A DNA stretch of 33,430 bases from CAZDBA01 sp964503615 (GCA_964503615.1 CAZDBA010000037.1:1-33430), one strand, 5' to 3'; positions 1 to 8,611 are shown, counted from the stretch's first letter. A program made the numbers and translations. The notes: generated from the sequence alone by a model not told the origin.

Positions 1-901
1 GAACGATTCCTACCGGTGTGTCAGCAAGTCCGATCCCGATCAGCTTCATCTGGTAATCGGCTTCGATAATAACGCGAGCAAAGTTTGTGCTGGGCGAAAT
101 TCCATCGACGGTAATCGTTTGCATTCCTAAAGCAGCTTGAAAAGCTTGGGCGACTTGAAAGTCGTTCACGTTGCCACGTTTCCAATTGGCGAACACATCT
201 GGAATGGCTTTTTTCAGAGTCGCCAGTCCTTGTTGAGTTGGGTCAATCGAGCAAGCGATTACACGAGTGTTACCATCGGGGCCGAATGCACGCAGGGCGA
301 CAACCAGATCTTCCAGTGCCAACGTCGCCGCGCCGGTGTCAGCACCAAGCACTCGGTTACCTGCACTTCTAAAAAAGCCTTCGGCTGGACCCGCGATCAC
401 AATATCTTTAGTTTCAGGATAGTAAAAGACGTGGGTAATTCGAGTCATTCCCGCTAGGTACTGCATGTCCATGGGGATAGCCTGACCTGCGTCTTTGAGC
501 TTTTTGATTTCAGCTTCGAGGCGGTTTAGCGAAACTTTTCGCATGTTCGAGCGAGTGGCCAAGTCACGATTCAAAGAAGCCTTGGCCGCCGCCGCTCGTT
601 GACGATTCAACATTTGTCCGTTTTGCGGAATGGCCCGCAAAGAGAGCACGCCGTCGGGATTGATTTCAACGCCACCACCGGCCGGTGCGCCTCCTCCACC
701 GCCACCCGGATCGCCTCCTCCACCACCTGGATCGCCTCCTCCGCCGCCACCAAAACCAGGAATCTGCCCTTCGGTTAATTGGGCAGTTGCAATTGATGGG
801 CCCAATACCATTGGTCCTAGTACCAACGCAGCCAACGCGATCGCCAACAATCTCCCTATTTTATTTCGTAATTCCAAGGATGGTAGGTTATTAAACTTCA
901 T
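1..901 (-). CDS. Secreted DUF1598-like protein, partial (C-terminus beyond window)
   Basis: The frame is open from an ATG at 901 down to the window edge, giving 300 residues with no stop. Residues 1-40 form a signal peptide: a basic start, a hydrophobic Ala/Leu/Val stretch and a likely cleavage after SIATA before QLTEG. Residues 51-75 are a Gly-rich linker with GGGGDPGGGG runs. A globular part follows, ending in EADYQMKLIGIGLADTPVGI. That segment, together with the phrase on FYYPETKDIVIAGPAEG, matches what I recall of the planctomycete DUF1598 family, whose function is unknown. AAGGAAAAGGAAG upstream of the ATG is a good ribosome binding site. The protein is probably periplasmic or surface-located. 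The open frame and signal peptide are clear; the family name is from memory. Confidence 0.75.
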   Translation of the reverse strand, partial: MKFNNLPSLELRNKIGRLLAIALAALVLGPMVLGPSIATAQLTEGQIPGFGGGGGGDPGGGGGDPGGGGGGAPAGGGVEINPDGVLSLRAIPQNGQMLNRQRAAAAKASLNRDLATRSNMRKVSLNRLEAEIKKLKDAGQAIPMDMQYLAGMTRITHVFYYPETKDIVIAGPAEGFFRSAGNRVLGADTGAATLALEDLVVALRAFGPDGNTRVIACSIDPTQQGLATLKKAIPDVFANWKRGNVNDFQVAQAFQAALGMQTITVDGISPSTNFARVIIEADYQMKLIGIGLADTPVGIV

Positions 902-1237
902 AGGATTGCTTCCTTTTCCTTTATTGGCGGTGACGCCTACCTTGCCCTATATCACCTCCAAATATTTGTTACTCCATTGTAGCGCAATCACTTACTTGTT
1001 GGCAACAACTCACTTTCCTTACAGGTGATTGCGGTCTGCCGCCGGAGCAGAACCAAAGCCAGCAGAACCTACTAATCACAATCAAAAATGAGGGTTTTGA
1101 GAGATTGGGTGGTAAAAGCCCCTCTCGCTCACCGACCGACGGTGTAAAACTCGTCACCTTTGGCAGAGCTGTTAAACACCACGACCATAAGCGAAAATGG
1201 TTCTGTCGATTGAGCAATATCGATTTGGCAAGAGGAA
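902..1237. other. Intergenic region upstream of the DUF1598-like gene
   Basis: This stretch lies between two minus-strand genes. It holds the candidate promoter at 976-1005 and the 3' flank of the uracil-DNA glycosylase gene. Short open frames cross it on both strands, but none has a convincing start, ribosome binding site or recognisable protein. I see no strong terminator hairpin with a T-run. Confidence 0.5.
976..1005 (-). promoter_or_regulatory. Candidate sigma70-type promoter for the DUF1598-like gene
   Basis: On the minus strand TTGCCA (1005-1000) and TACAAT (981-976) are separated by 18 bases. This would give a 5' leader of about 70 bases before the ATG at 901. The match to the bacterial consensus is good, but planctomycete promoters are poorly characterised, so this is only a candidate. 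Confidence 0.3.
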
Positions 1238-2107
1238 CTAAATCGAAATCCCCATTTCGCTCATTAACATTTTCATGTCGTTCCAAGTATGTTTTTTTGC
1301 ACTTGGAGTGTGAAGCAGATAAGCAGGATGATAAGTCACTAGCACTTTACTGCTTCCAAACGAATGGAATTGGCCTCTAAGCTTGCCGATCGACAACTTG
1401 GTCTTGAGTATCGTTTTGGCTGCTACACTGCCCAAACAGCAAATAAATTCAGGCTGAATGATCTCCAGCTGTCGAATACCATACGGCCAGCAATTGGCTA
1501 ACTCGGTTTCCGTTGGATTGCGATCGCCTGGCGGGCGACACTTGACTGTATTCAAAATGTAGATCTGGTCGCGGCTCAATTTACAAGCTGCAAGAATCTT
1601 GTCCAACAACTGCCCTGCATCCCCGGCGAACGGTTCACCAGTACGGTCCTCATCAGCACTTGGCCCTTCACCGACAAACACCAACCGAGCGTTCGGATCA
1701 CCTACTCCAAACACTGTTTTATTTCGGTTGGCACACAAGCCTTCGCATGTTTCGCAATTCTCGACTTCGGTCTGAATCACCTTTAACAAGTCAGCCCTTT
1801 GATTAGGCGGCACGAGTGTAGCCCCTTCCCCAAGCCGCTCTTTGGGCATGTCCGAACCTGAAACGGCCATTTCCGTCTTAGGTTCAGCGACAGCATGGTC
1901 GGCCACCGCAGCTTTTTCGGCTGGATCGGCTGCCCGATTTGGGGCGTGAGTGCTCGCCTCGGATGGAGACTTCTCAGTTGGAGCCGGCGGCAAAGCTTTC
2001 AGATTACCGAATCCTTTCGGGACCGTTTGGACCCCGAAAGCTCGCAGACTTTCCAATTGTTGCAACAAAACGGTTCGCAGCTGCTCATTTTGGTTCATAC
2101 TGCTCAC
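1238..2107 (-). CDS. Family 4 uracil-DNA glycosylase (Fe-S type)
   Basis: It removes uracil from DNA in base-excision repair. The C-terminal 175 residues carry the family 4 hallmarks: GEGPSADEDRTGEPF at 147-160 (motif A, uracil pocket), NTVKCRPPGDRNP at 186-198 and YHPAYLL at 259-265 (motif B). Cys118, Cys121, Cys190 and Cys206 are spaced like the [4Fe-4S] ligands of thermophilic family 4 enzymes. The first ~100 residues are an extra region: a short helix followed by a low-complexity Ala/Pro/Glu/Lys-rich linker, so the protein is longer (289 aa) than the usual ~200 aa. Related domains are annotated as phage SPO1 polymerase-related. The start is ATG at 2107, with an in-frame alternative three codons later. 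It is divergent from der with a 226-base spacer. Confidence 0.9.
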   Translation of the reverse strand: MSSMNQNEQLRTVLLQQLESLRAFGVQTVPKGFGNLKALPPAPTEKSPSEASTHAPNRAADPAEKAAVADHAVAEPKTEMAVSGSDMPKERLGEGATLVPPNQRADLLKVIQTEVENCETCEGLCANRNKTVFGVGDPNARLVFVGEGPSADEDRTGEPFAGDAGQLLDKILAACKLSRDQIYILNTVKCRPPGDRNPTETELANCWPYGIRQLEIIQPEFICCLGSVAAKTILKTKLSIGKLRGQFHSFGSSKVLVTYHPAYLLHTPSAKKHTWNDMKMLMSEMGISI

Positions 2108-2333
2108 TTCTGCGATTTAATGGTTTGACAAATTGCCGCTATTTGAAAAAATCCACTAGCGAAATACAAGGGCGGCAATCGCAATTCATTTTATTCAAGG
2201 GCTGGCTGGAGAAATTCCGGTCCTCTCTTCGCAAGTTCAGCATCAATCTCTGGAGCTTGTGCTCCGCTGATGCCCACAAGTGACCTGAACTCACTTGAAC
2301 TCAACACCAATACTTTTTTTCGATCGAATTTTT

Positions 2334-3704
2334 GTGGCTGTTTCCAAAGTCTCTATTGTTGGCCGACCAAACGTAGGCAAGTCCAGTATTTTTAACTGGC
2401 TGGCCGGAGTGCGCCTGGCTATCGTCGACAACATGGCGGGGGTCACTCGCGATCGGATGAACTACATGGTTCAGTACGAAGATCGCTACTTTGAGATTGT
2501 CGACACCGGCGGGATCGGCATCAATGATGTCGATGACTTGGACCAGGAGATCGAAGATCAAATCCGGGCGGGAATCCGAGAAGCAGACTTGTTGATGTTT
2601 GTTGTCGATGCTCGTGAGGGAATGGTCTCGTTGGATCGAGTTGTAGCGGAGCGATTACGAGGAATTAACAAACCGGTTCTGCTGGTCGCCAACAAGTGCG
2701 ACGGCGAAAACTGGGAGCTTGCAGCCAACGAGTTCTTTAAATTCGGGCTGGGCGAACCTTTGGTTGTCAGCGCGAAAAACAACCGGCACCGCTACAACTT
2801 GCTGGATGGAATTGTCGAACGACTACCAAGCCAAGCCGAATTGGACGAGCGTCCGCTGGAAGCTCCCGAGATGAAGTTCGCAGTCGTCGGACGGCGCAAT
2901 GTCGGCAAGAGCACATTCATCAATTCGATTACTGAATCGGATCGCATGATCGTCAGCGAAGTCGCAGGTACGACGCGCGACAGCGTTGATGTTCGCTTTA
3001 CGGTCGACGATAAAACGATGGTCGCAATCGACACGCCAGGTTTGAGACGAGGTAAAAGCGTCCGAACCGACATCGACTTTTACGGCACGCATCGCGCAAA
3101 GCGGAGCATTAGACACGCTGATGTGACATTGATGTTTTTTGATGCGGGACAGCGGATTTCTAAAGTTGACCGTCAGTTGGTCAATTACATCGAACAGTAT
3201 TACAAGCCCTGTATTTTTGTGGTCAACAAGTGGGACTTGATGGCAGACCACATGGTTACCCAGCGTTGGGCCGATTATTTACGTGACAATTTTACAACGC
3301 TTTGGAACGTTCCCATCGCGTTCGTCACGGCTAAAGATGGGAAGAACGTGAAACGACTCCTGAACCATGCTCAGATGTTGTTCAAGCAGTCTATGGAGCG
3401 TGAAACGACATCACGACTCAATCGTATTCTCCGAAAAGCAATCACGCACCATCCGCCACCCATTACTGGGCGGCGGCGCCCCAAAATTTACTACGCAACG
3501 CAAATCGGAATTCAGCCGCCGACCATCATCTTGAAGTGCAATGACCCGGATGCGTTCAATAAAACTTACCAGCGTTATCTTTTAAGTGTTTTTCGCGACT
3601 CGTTAAGCTATGGGGAAATTCCGATTCGCATGGTGCTAGAGCAGCGTGGTCGTGACGATCAATCTGATGCAATTAACGCAGACGAGCTTGGCGCCGAAGG
3701 GTGA
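2334..3704 (+). CDS. der: Ribosome-assembly GTPase Der (EngA)
   Basis: Der is a tandem-GTPase factor needed for 50S subunit maturation. Using the GTG at 2334, the 456-residue protein starts MAVSKVSIVGRPNVGKS, as Der proteins usually do. The same frame extends to a TTG at 2295, but those 13 residues do not look like family sequence. Domain G1 has GRPNVGKS (10-17), DTGG (57-60) and NKCD (120-123). Domain G2 has GRRNVGKS (186-193), DTPG (233-236) and NKWD (298-301). A KH-like C-terminal domain follows from about 355, containing HHPPPITGRRRPKIYYATQ and the NDP segment. There is no clear Shine-Dalgarno before the GTG; upstream is a T-rich stretch. Confidence 0.95.
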   Translation: MAVSKVSIVGRPNVGKSSIFNWLAGVRLAIVDNMAGVTRDRMNYMVQYEDRYFEIVDTGGIGINDVDDLDQEIEDQIRAGIREADLLMFVVDAREGMVSLDRVVAERLRGINKPVLLVANKCDGENWELAANEFFKFGLGEPLVVSAKNNRHRYNLLDGIVERLPSQAELDERPLEAPEMKFAVVGRRNVGKSTFINSITESDRMIVSEVAGTTRDSVDVRFTVDDKTMVAIDTPGLRRGKSVRTDIDFYGTHRAKRSIRHADVTLMFFDAGQRISKVDRQLVNYIEQYYKPCIFVVNKWDLMADHMVTQRWADYLRDNFTTLWNVPIAFVTAKDGKNVKRLLNHAQMLFKQSMERETTSRLNRILRKAITHHPPPITGRRRPKIYYATQIGIQPPTIILKCNDPDAFNKTYQRYLLSVFRDSLSYGEIPIRMVLEQRGRDDQSDAINADELGAEG

Positions 3705-3754
3705 ATTTCAGGTGTCGGGATTGGTAGCGAAGTAACAGAAGTGGGGTAAGAGAC

Positions 3755-4069
3755 ATGACAGAAAATCCGTACGAGTCTCCGGTCTACTACCAGGCTCAAT
3801 TAGCCGATCCGGACGAAGTTACTTTCCCGCCTTGTCCGAATTGCAACAGCTCAGACGTCGAACCGACTCCGTACAGCGCTTGGTACGGTCGTCGCGCGCC
3901 TACGGCCATAGAAGACCTGACATGTTCTCATTGCCAATGTAACTTCAACGGCCTAAACGGTAGTATCTACCCACCGAAAAAAACCCCGATGATCTGGTTC
4001 CTGGTTGGATTGGCCGGGTTCATCTTGTACATCATTCTTGTGGTCTGGGTTGAATTATCAGGTTTTTGA
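3755..4069 (+). CDS. Small zinc-ribbon membrane protein with NPYESP start
   Basis: This 104-residue protein begins MTENPYESP, a start common among small planctomycete membrane proteins. It has a CPNC knuckle (about 27-30) and a CSHC knuckle (about 57-60), together likely a four-Cys zinc ribbon. A single C-terminal transmembrane helix (about 80-100, IWFLVGLAGFILYIILVVW) follows a KK-rich turn. The ribbon would therefore face the cytoplasm or periplasm on a tail anchor. It lies 50 bases after der, with GGGGTAAGAG before the ATG as a plausible ribosome binding site. The function is unknown; the zinc-ribbon call rests on the two CxxC pairs. Confidence 0.7.
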   Translation: MTENPYESPVYYQAQLADPDEVTFPPCPNCNSSDVEPTPYSAWYGRRAPTAIEDLTCSHCQCNFNGLNGSIYPPKKTPMIWFLVGLAGFILYIILVVWVELSGF

Positions 4070-4214
4070 TCTCAGTTGGTCAACTCACCATTTAATTGAT
4101 GGTCGGTTAGTCAACCATTCACACCGCCCTCAAAGCAAACACTGGACGAACATGTCAGCGCGGTCTATCCTGACAAACCTTAGCAAAATAACTTTAACCA
4201 ACGTTCAAAATAAA

Positions 4215-5516
4215 ATGAAAATCTCTATCGTTGCAAATTCTGTTTTTACTTTTGCATTTTTCTTTGCAGCTCTATCGTTAACACCGAACTGCGTAGCAAT
4301 GCAGGAGACCTCAAAGACTGGTGATGCGAAAACAGACCAAGAGTCCGAATCTGATTTATCTGTCATTCAGCAACTTAAAAAATTCCTCGCTGACAGCGAA
4401 TTGAACGGACTGAGCGAAGCTGAGTTTGCCGACACTCCGCTCACTAAGGAAGAATTTGCAAAAGCAAAAGAATTGGTCTGGGCCAGTCATAAAAGTTCCG
4501 TTCGCGAGAATCGCGAGGAAGAATGGACCAACAAAACGATTGAAATGGATGGTCACTCGATGCCATTTGACTTCAAGGTGTTCGGTGAAAAACCGGAAAA
4601 CGGTCGAAGCCTGTTCATCTCGATGCACGGCGGTGGCGGAACTGCCAAACGGACGAATGACGGTCAATGGCGAAACCAGATAACGTTGTACACGCCAGAA
4701 GAAGGAGTTTACCTCGCACCACGGGCACCGACTGACTCCTGGAATATGTGGCACCGTGATCATATCGACCCGATGTTCGCGAGAATCATAAGTGACGCGA
4801 TCGTATTTGAGGACGTCGACCCCAACCGCATTTACATCATGGGTTATTCAGCGGGTGGCGATGGCGTCTATCAGCTTGCTCCACGGATGGCAGACCAATT
4901 GGCAGCCGCAGCAATGATGGCAGGGCACCCCAACGGAGCCAATCCTATTGGGTTGCGAAACATCGGATTCACCTTGCATATGGGCGGAAAAGACCGAGCG
5001 TACAAACGAAATGAGATTGCCCGCAAATGGAAAACTCGTTTGGCAGAACTCGCAGAAGCCGATCCTGATGGATACAAGCACGAAGTCACCATCCACGAGC
5101 AGCACGGTCACTGGATGCGGAAAGACGATGCGGTTGCTGTTCCATGGATGAGTGAATTTACTCGCAACCCGTTTCCGGAGAAAGTTGTTTGGGCTCAGTT
5201 TGGCGTCAAACATGATCGCTTTTACTGGGTGGCAGTCAACGATGAGAACATGGAAGCGGGAACAACCGTCGTTGCCACGCGGAAGGGTCAAAACATCTCA
5301 ATCGAAGAAGCGGAAGGGCTGAGCGAATTGACGATTCGGTTCAACGACGAAATGGTTGACTTAGACCAACCGGTCACGATCACAATGGGTGAGAAAGAGC
5401 TGTTCTCAGGAAAGCTTGAACGAAATATCAAAACACTCGCAGACACCTTACTCGATCGTGGTGATCCCGTAGCGGTCTATTCAGCTGAAGTCGAAGTCAA
5501 AATCGACGCATCTTAA
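4215..5516 (+). CDS. Secreted alpha/beta hydrolase (esterase/depolymerase-like)
   Basis: I chose the ATG at 4215 because it gives a signal peptide (residues 1-28, MKISIVANS then a Phe/Ala-rich core ending PNCVA). The open frame extends upstream to 4005, but that part overlaps the preceding gene and is not protein-like. The mature protein is helical up to ~90, then an alpha/beta hydrolase fold: HGGGG at 138-142 (oxyanion hole), GYSAGG at 210-215 with nucleophile Ser212, likely acid Asp260 in GGKD, and likely base His299 in HEQHGHW. The layout resembles poly(3-hydroxybutyrate) depolymerase/feruloyl esterase-type enzymes. The last ~110 residues form a separate beta-rich domain. The substrate cannot be told from sequence. 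Confidence 0.85.
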   Translation: MKISIVANSVFTFAFFFAALSLTPNCVAMQETSKTGDAKTDQESESDLSVIQQLKKFLADSELNGLSEAEFADTPLTKEEFAKAKELVWASHKSSVRENREEEWTNKTIEMDGHSMPFDFKVFGEKPENGRSLFISMHGGGGTAKRTNDGQWRNQITLYTPEEGVYLAPRAPTDSWNMWHRDHIDPMFARIISDAIVFEDVDPNRIYIMGYSAGGDGVYQLAPRMADQLAAAAMMAGHPNGANPIGLRNIGFTLHMGGKDRAYKRNEIARKWKTRLAELAEADPDGYKHEVTIHEQHGHWMRKDDAVAVPWMSEFTRNPFPEKVVWAQFGVKHDRFYWVAVNDENMEAGTTVVATRKGQNISIEEAEGLSELTIRFNDEMVDLDQPVTITMGEKELFSGKLERNIKTLADTLLDRGDPVAVYSAEVEVKIDAS

Positions 5517-5545
5517 CAGGGGCCTGATTTCAGGGGCTCGATTTC
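5517..5545 (+). repeat. Short tandem repeat running into the assembly gap
   Basis: Two imperfect 14-base units stand side by side, CAGGGGCCTGATTT and CAGGGGCTCGATTT, immediately after the hydrolase stop. The second unit reappears just after the N gap (from 5651). A longer tandem array of this unit probably caused the assembly break. Confidence 0.6.
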
Positions 5546-5645
5546 NNNNNNNNNNNNNNNNNNNNNNNNNNNNNNNNNNNNNNNNNNNNNNNNNNNNNNN
5601 NNNNNNNNNNNNNNNNNNNNNNNNNNNNNNNNNNNNNNNNNNNNN
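5546..5645. other. Assembly gap (100 N), flanks duplicated
   Basis: Exactly 100 N. The 20 bases before it (5526-5545) are identical to the 20 bases after it (5646-5665). The size is conventional and not measured; the true distance may be zero (overlapping contig ends) or a tandem array of unknown length. Confidence 0.95.
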
Positions 5646-5782
5646 GATTTCAGGGGCTCGATTTCGTATCGGGCCGTTTTTGTGGTTTGCTGGCGGTCTT
5701 GATAACCGTTCTCAATCGGTTACGCTTTGGGCTCAATAAAGAACTCAAATTGGCCCATCAAATATTCGAAAGGCACAACGAA

Positions 5783-6277
5783 ATGGCTGAAATTACTCTC
5801 AAAGGAAACGCGATCAACACCTCGGGGGATCTTCCTGCTGTAGGCGCAAAAGCTCCAGACTTTACTCTTGTCGCCGGCGACCTCAGCGAGGTTTCTTTGG
5901 CGGACTACGCAGGCAAAACGATCGTTATCAACATCGTGCCCAGCTTTGATACGGGAATCTGTGCCGCCAGCGTGCGTGAGTTCAACAAGCGAGCGAGCGA
6001 ATCAGCAACCATCGTCAACGTGTCAAAAGACCTTCCTTTCGCGCAAGGCCGATTCTGTGAAGCGGAAAGTATTGAAAACGTTGTCAATCTTTCAGCATTT
6101 CGCTGTAATGGTTTCGGTGACAACTATGGAATGAGCTTGGTAGACGGACCTCTCAAAGGCCTTCTGGGGCGTGCAGTGGTTGTGGTCAATGGGAGTGGCG
6201 AAGTTACCTACACAGAACTGGTTCCAGAAATCGCACAAGAGCCCAATTACGACGCGGCGCTAAACGCCATTTCTTAG
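5783..6277 (+). CDS. tpx: Thiol peroxidase (Tpx, atypical 2-Cys peroxiredoxin)
   Basis: It reduces hydrogen and alkyl hydroperoxides, normally using thioredoxin. The ATG at 5783 gives the usual Tpx start (MAEITLKGN) and the usual length of 164 residues; the frame is open upstream to 5687 but that part is not family-like. The peroxidatic Cys60 lies in PSFDTGICAASV (family consensus PSxDTxxC) and the resolving Cys92 in DLPFAQGRFCEAE, the classical Tpx pair. AAAGG about 10 bases before the ATG may serve as ribosome binding site. The gene appears monocistronic, with a strong terminator 34 bases downstream. Confidence 0.95.
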   Translation: MAEITLKGNAINTSGDLPAVGAKAPDFTLVAGDLSEVSLADYAGKTIVINIVPSFDTGICAASVREFNKRASESATIVNVSKDLPFAQGRFCEAESIENVVNLSAFRCNGFGDNYGMSLVDGPLKGLLGRAVVVVNGSGEVTYTELVPEIAQEPNYDAALNAIS

Positions 6278-6311
6278 ACATCGTCTCAAACGCGATACGA
6301 TTACAATCCAG

Positions 6312-6345
6312 ATGAGCGGCAATAACATTGCCGCTCATTTTTTTT
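6312..6345 (+). terminator. Intrinsic terminator after tpx
   Basis: A perfect 12-bp stem, ATGAGCGGCAAT with ATTGCCGCTCAT, has a 3-base loop (AAC) and is followed by eight T. It stands 34 bases after the tpx stop and is a textbook rho-independent terminator. Confidence 0.9.
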
Positions 6346-6356
6346 CACCGTTTTTT

Positions 6357-6427
6357 GAGACCACAGATAAGCTCAGATGAACACAGATGACCATGATCGT
6401 TTTTATCTGTGTTCATCCGTGGTTCTC
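6357..6427. repeat. Imperfect palindromic element with ACACAGAT core
   Basis: The 13 bases GATGAACACAGAT (6376-6388) are perfectly complementary to 6405-6417, with a 16-base loop. The outer arms GAGACCAC (6357-6364) and GTGGTTCTC (6419-6427) extend the pairing with one bulge, enclosing an asymmetric ACAGATAAGCTCA insert. The phrase CCACAGATGAACACAGATG resembles short interspersed repeats that I recall from many environmental bacterial genomes; copy number elsewhere cannot be seen here. It lies between convergent tpx and the nitroreductase gene. Confidence 0.6.
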
Positions 6428-6451
6428 TAACTCCAGCAAAATTTGGAACAA

Positions 6452-7240
6452 CTAGACCTCAAAAACAAACAACGACTTATCCAGTCGAAGCTGTTTCATG
6501 TAAACGCCGTGCTCCGCGCGTTTTCCAGCTGAAATGACCATGCATACTTCTGCTGCGCGAGGCAAGCCAAGCAGTTTTTGAATGCGACGTTCGTCCATGC
6601 CTTCCATAGGACAGCTGTCGTATCCAAACGCGCGAAGCGACAACATTAAATTCTCACAGGCAAGTGCGGTAGTCTTGTGTGCCCAAACGCGCATGTCCGA
6701 TTTTCCTGCTGGCCCACGTGGCGTAACACGAGTGAGTCCCAAAACCATGATGGCCAGTTTCTTCAGCGGACCCAGTAAGTAAAGTGGGCCATGGCCGTAA
6801 GCCAGCGGGACGATCTTTCTGTGATAGTGCAACATCGACTCAGGTGCTCCCGACTGCTTGGATTCCAGTTTTTCTAACAGCAATCGCGAGTTGCGTTTCC
6901 AAGTATCCAAGCGAGCGACGCAGACGACTAATTCCTGAGCCGTGGCGGCAGCGGGTTGCCCAAGGCAGTTCTTCACTAACTCTTTCTTCTTGGATGCCTC
7001 ACGCACCCAATAGAATTCCCAACATTGCAAATTGGATGAGTTAGGGGCCAACGTGGCTAGTTCCAAACATTTTCGCATGACCGATTCAGGAACGGGTGAG
7101 TCGTCGTAGACGCGTGTGCTGCGACGAGAACGGACGACTTGCTCAAACGCTTCGTGATCGGTGGAGGGTGCGGGTTCAACGTATTCGGTTTTGGGAATCT
7201 TTTGAAAAACCGGAATGTTGGACGGGCTGTTTTTGGGCAT
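6452..7240 (-). CDS. Nitroreductase-family flavoprotein
   Basis: An FMN-dependent NAD(P)H oxidoreductase fold of 262 residues from the ATG at 7240. An upstream GTG/ATG-type extension to 7291 is open but adds only a low-complexity Thr/Ser stretch. Family marks are RSRRSTRVYDD (FMN phosphate binding), LAPNSSNLQCWEFYWV (classical APSxxNxQPW segment, here with Cys instead of Pro), and the C-terminal LMLSLRAFGYDSCPMEGMD (equivalent of the usual GLGSCPM/GxEGF turn). It is somewhat longer than typical (~200 aa), with an insert around 150-190. It lies 81 bases downstream of the glycosyltransferase genes on the same strand and might be co-transcribed. The substrate is unknown. Confidence 0.85.
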   Translation of the reverse strand: MPKNSPSNIPVFQKIPKTEYVEPAPSTDHEAFEQVVRSRRSTRVYDDSPVPESVMRKCLELATLAPNSSNLQCWEFYWVREASKKKELVKNCLGQPAAATAQELVVCVARLDTWKRNSRLLLEKLESKQSGAPESMLHYHRKIVPLAYGHGPLYLLGPLKKLAIMVLGLTRVTPRGPAGKSDMRVWAHKTTALACENLMLSLRAFGYDSCPMEGMDERRIQKLLGLPRAAEVCMVISAGKRAEHGVYMKQLRLDKSLFVFEV

Positions 7241-7321
7241 AGTCAGCGTACTTGTCGAAAGGTTAGTGTTCAGGGCGCGGGGCAATCCCACTACATCTTA
7301 CTGGAAGAACTTGCTGTTGGT

Positions 7322-8599
7322 TCAAATGATTGAAGAGTTACTACTCTCGTCACGAAGATAGGGTTTGTAATCCAATAGCCTTATGTCCGTTTTTGAGTTG
7401 AGCTGGTAAGTCGCGTCCCGCCAGCGAACGTGTTTCGTGAAAAGCGCGGCAATCAACGAGCAGGCGTACAGTATTTGAGTGACGGGCATCAAAAACAACA
7501 ACCACACAATGCGACCGGGCCCCAAGCGACCAAGAGGTGTTCCTCGTAAATCGTGTAGGCGACGAATCGGCGATCGCACTATTAAGTAGCCAACAAGACT
7601 AAAAACCATCCCCAAAAACAAGGCGACTACTCCGACAGCAAGCGAGTTTTGTCGTTGCGCATACCCTAAAAACAGAGGCAAGATACTTGCCAACGAGATC
7701 AGAATCGTACCCAGAAGCAGCACGCCAGTTATCAATGCGTGGATCACGGTACGGGAATACGTTTCGTCATAAAGTTTCGCCCAAGTCAGCATCCGCCGGA
7801 CGTATCGAACGGTGTAACCTGCTGAACACGACTCACGATTGATCAAGGTCACTGTCGACACCAATTCGATTCGTTTGCCTATCGCATCAAACGCTTCACG
7901 AACTGGGCCATCATCTACGACGGACGATCTCCAATACTCGGCCAAACCGGACGTTTCGAAATCGGCTTGTCGCATCGCCATACTTCCGGCCCACGGATTG
8001 TAGTACATAATCGCAGGCACAATTGCACCTGCATGCCACACAGACCGAAGCATCGAACCAAAACTGGGCGAGCTGGGTTCAAACCATTGATTGCCAGTTG
8101 TAACGCCAATCGACTCATCGGCCAGCGGCTCCAACATTTCAGTCAACCAACTGGAATGGACAACAACATCAGAATCAACAAAGGCAAAGAAACGTACGTT
8201 GGAACTGACTTTTGAAATTCCAAAATTCAACGCAGAACATTTCAGCCCACACGTCATTTGCGGCGTTTCCAATTCGTGAACAAATATCTTTCCGTCAGGC
8301 GAACTGGCTTGTCTACTTTCGGCAACAGCCCAAGCGGAATCTTTACGACTGTCGAGTATCACATGGATTTCAAAGTCACTGTGATCTTGGGCGAGGAGCG
8401 AATCGACACAGTCTCCAAACGATGGGTCGCTGCCACGCACGGCAAGCAAGATTGCAACTCGCCCCGCGACGCTGGCCTGATTTGAATCGGGTCGTGACAA
8501 CTGGCGATTGAACACACGAGCGGCATACCCCGCCAACAACAGCTGCAATAAGCTCCAGCAAACCCAGGCTCCACCAAAAATAGCAGCCGCATAGACCAT
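7322..8599 (-). CDS. Membrane glycosyltransferase family 2 (ceramide glucosyltransferase-like)
   Basis: A 425-residue enzyme with an N-terminal transmembrane helix (about 3-27), a GT-A catalytic domain and about three C-terminal membrane helices (about 283-395). The catalytic domain shows FVDSDVVV (DxD at 142-144, metal and nucleotide-sugar binding), NPWAGSMAMR (201-210), VVDDGPV (227-233, catalytic acid region) and RRMLTW (268-273, the (Q/R)xxRW-type acceptor motif). This pattern is that of GT21/HpnI-like enzymes that glycosylate lipids. Its start lies 12 bases after the stop of the preceding gene, the tight spacing of an operon. The lipid acceptor is inferred only. Confidence 0.85.
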   Translation of the reverse strand: MVYAAAIFGGAWVCWSLLQLLLAGYAARVFNRQLSRPDSNQASVAGRVAILLAVRGSDPSFGDCVDSLLAQDHSDFEIHVILDSRKDSAWAVAESRQASSPDGKIFVHELETPQMTCGLKCSALNFGISKVSSNVRFFAFVDSDVVVHSSWLTEMLEPLADESIGVTTGNQWFEPSSPSFGSMLRSVWHAGAIVPAIMYYNPWAGSMAMRQADFETSGLAEYWRSSVVDDGPVREAFDAIGKRIELVSTVTLINRESCSAGYTVRYVRRMLTWAKLYDETYSRTVIHALITGVLLLGTILISLASILPLFLGYAQRQNSLAVGVVALFLGMVFSLVGYLIVRSPIRRLHDLRGTPLGRLGPGRIVWLLFLMPVTQILYACSLIAALFTKHVRWRDATYQLNSKTDIRLLDYKPYLRDESSNSSII

Positions 8600-8611
8600 C
8601 TCGGACCGCCG

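Noticed and set aside
630..1028. Plus-strand Pro-rich open frame
   Set aside because: It is the complement of the Gly-rich linker of the DUF1598-like gene.
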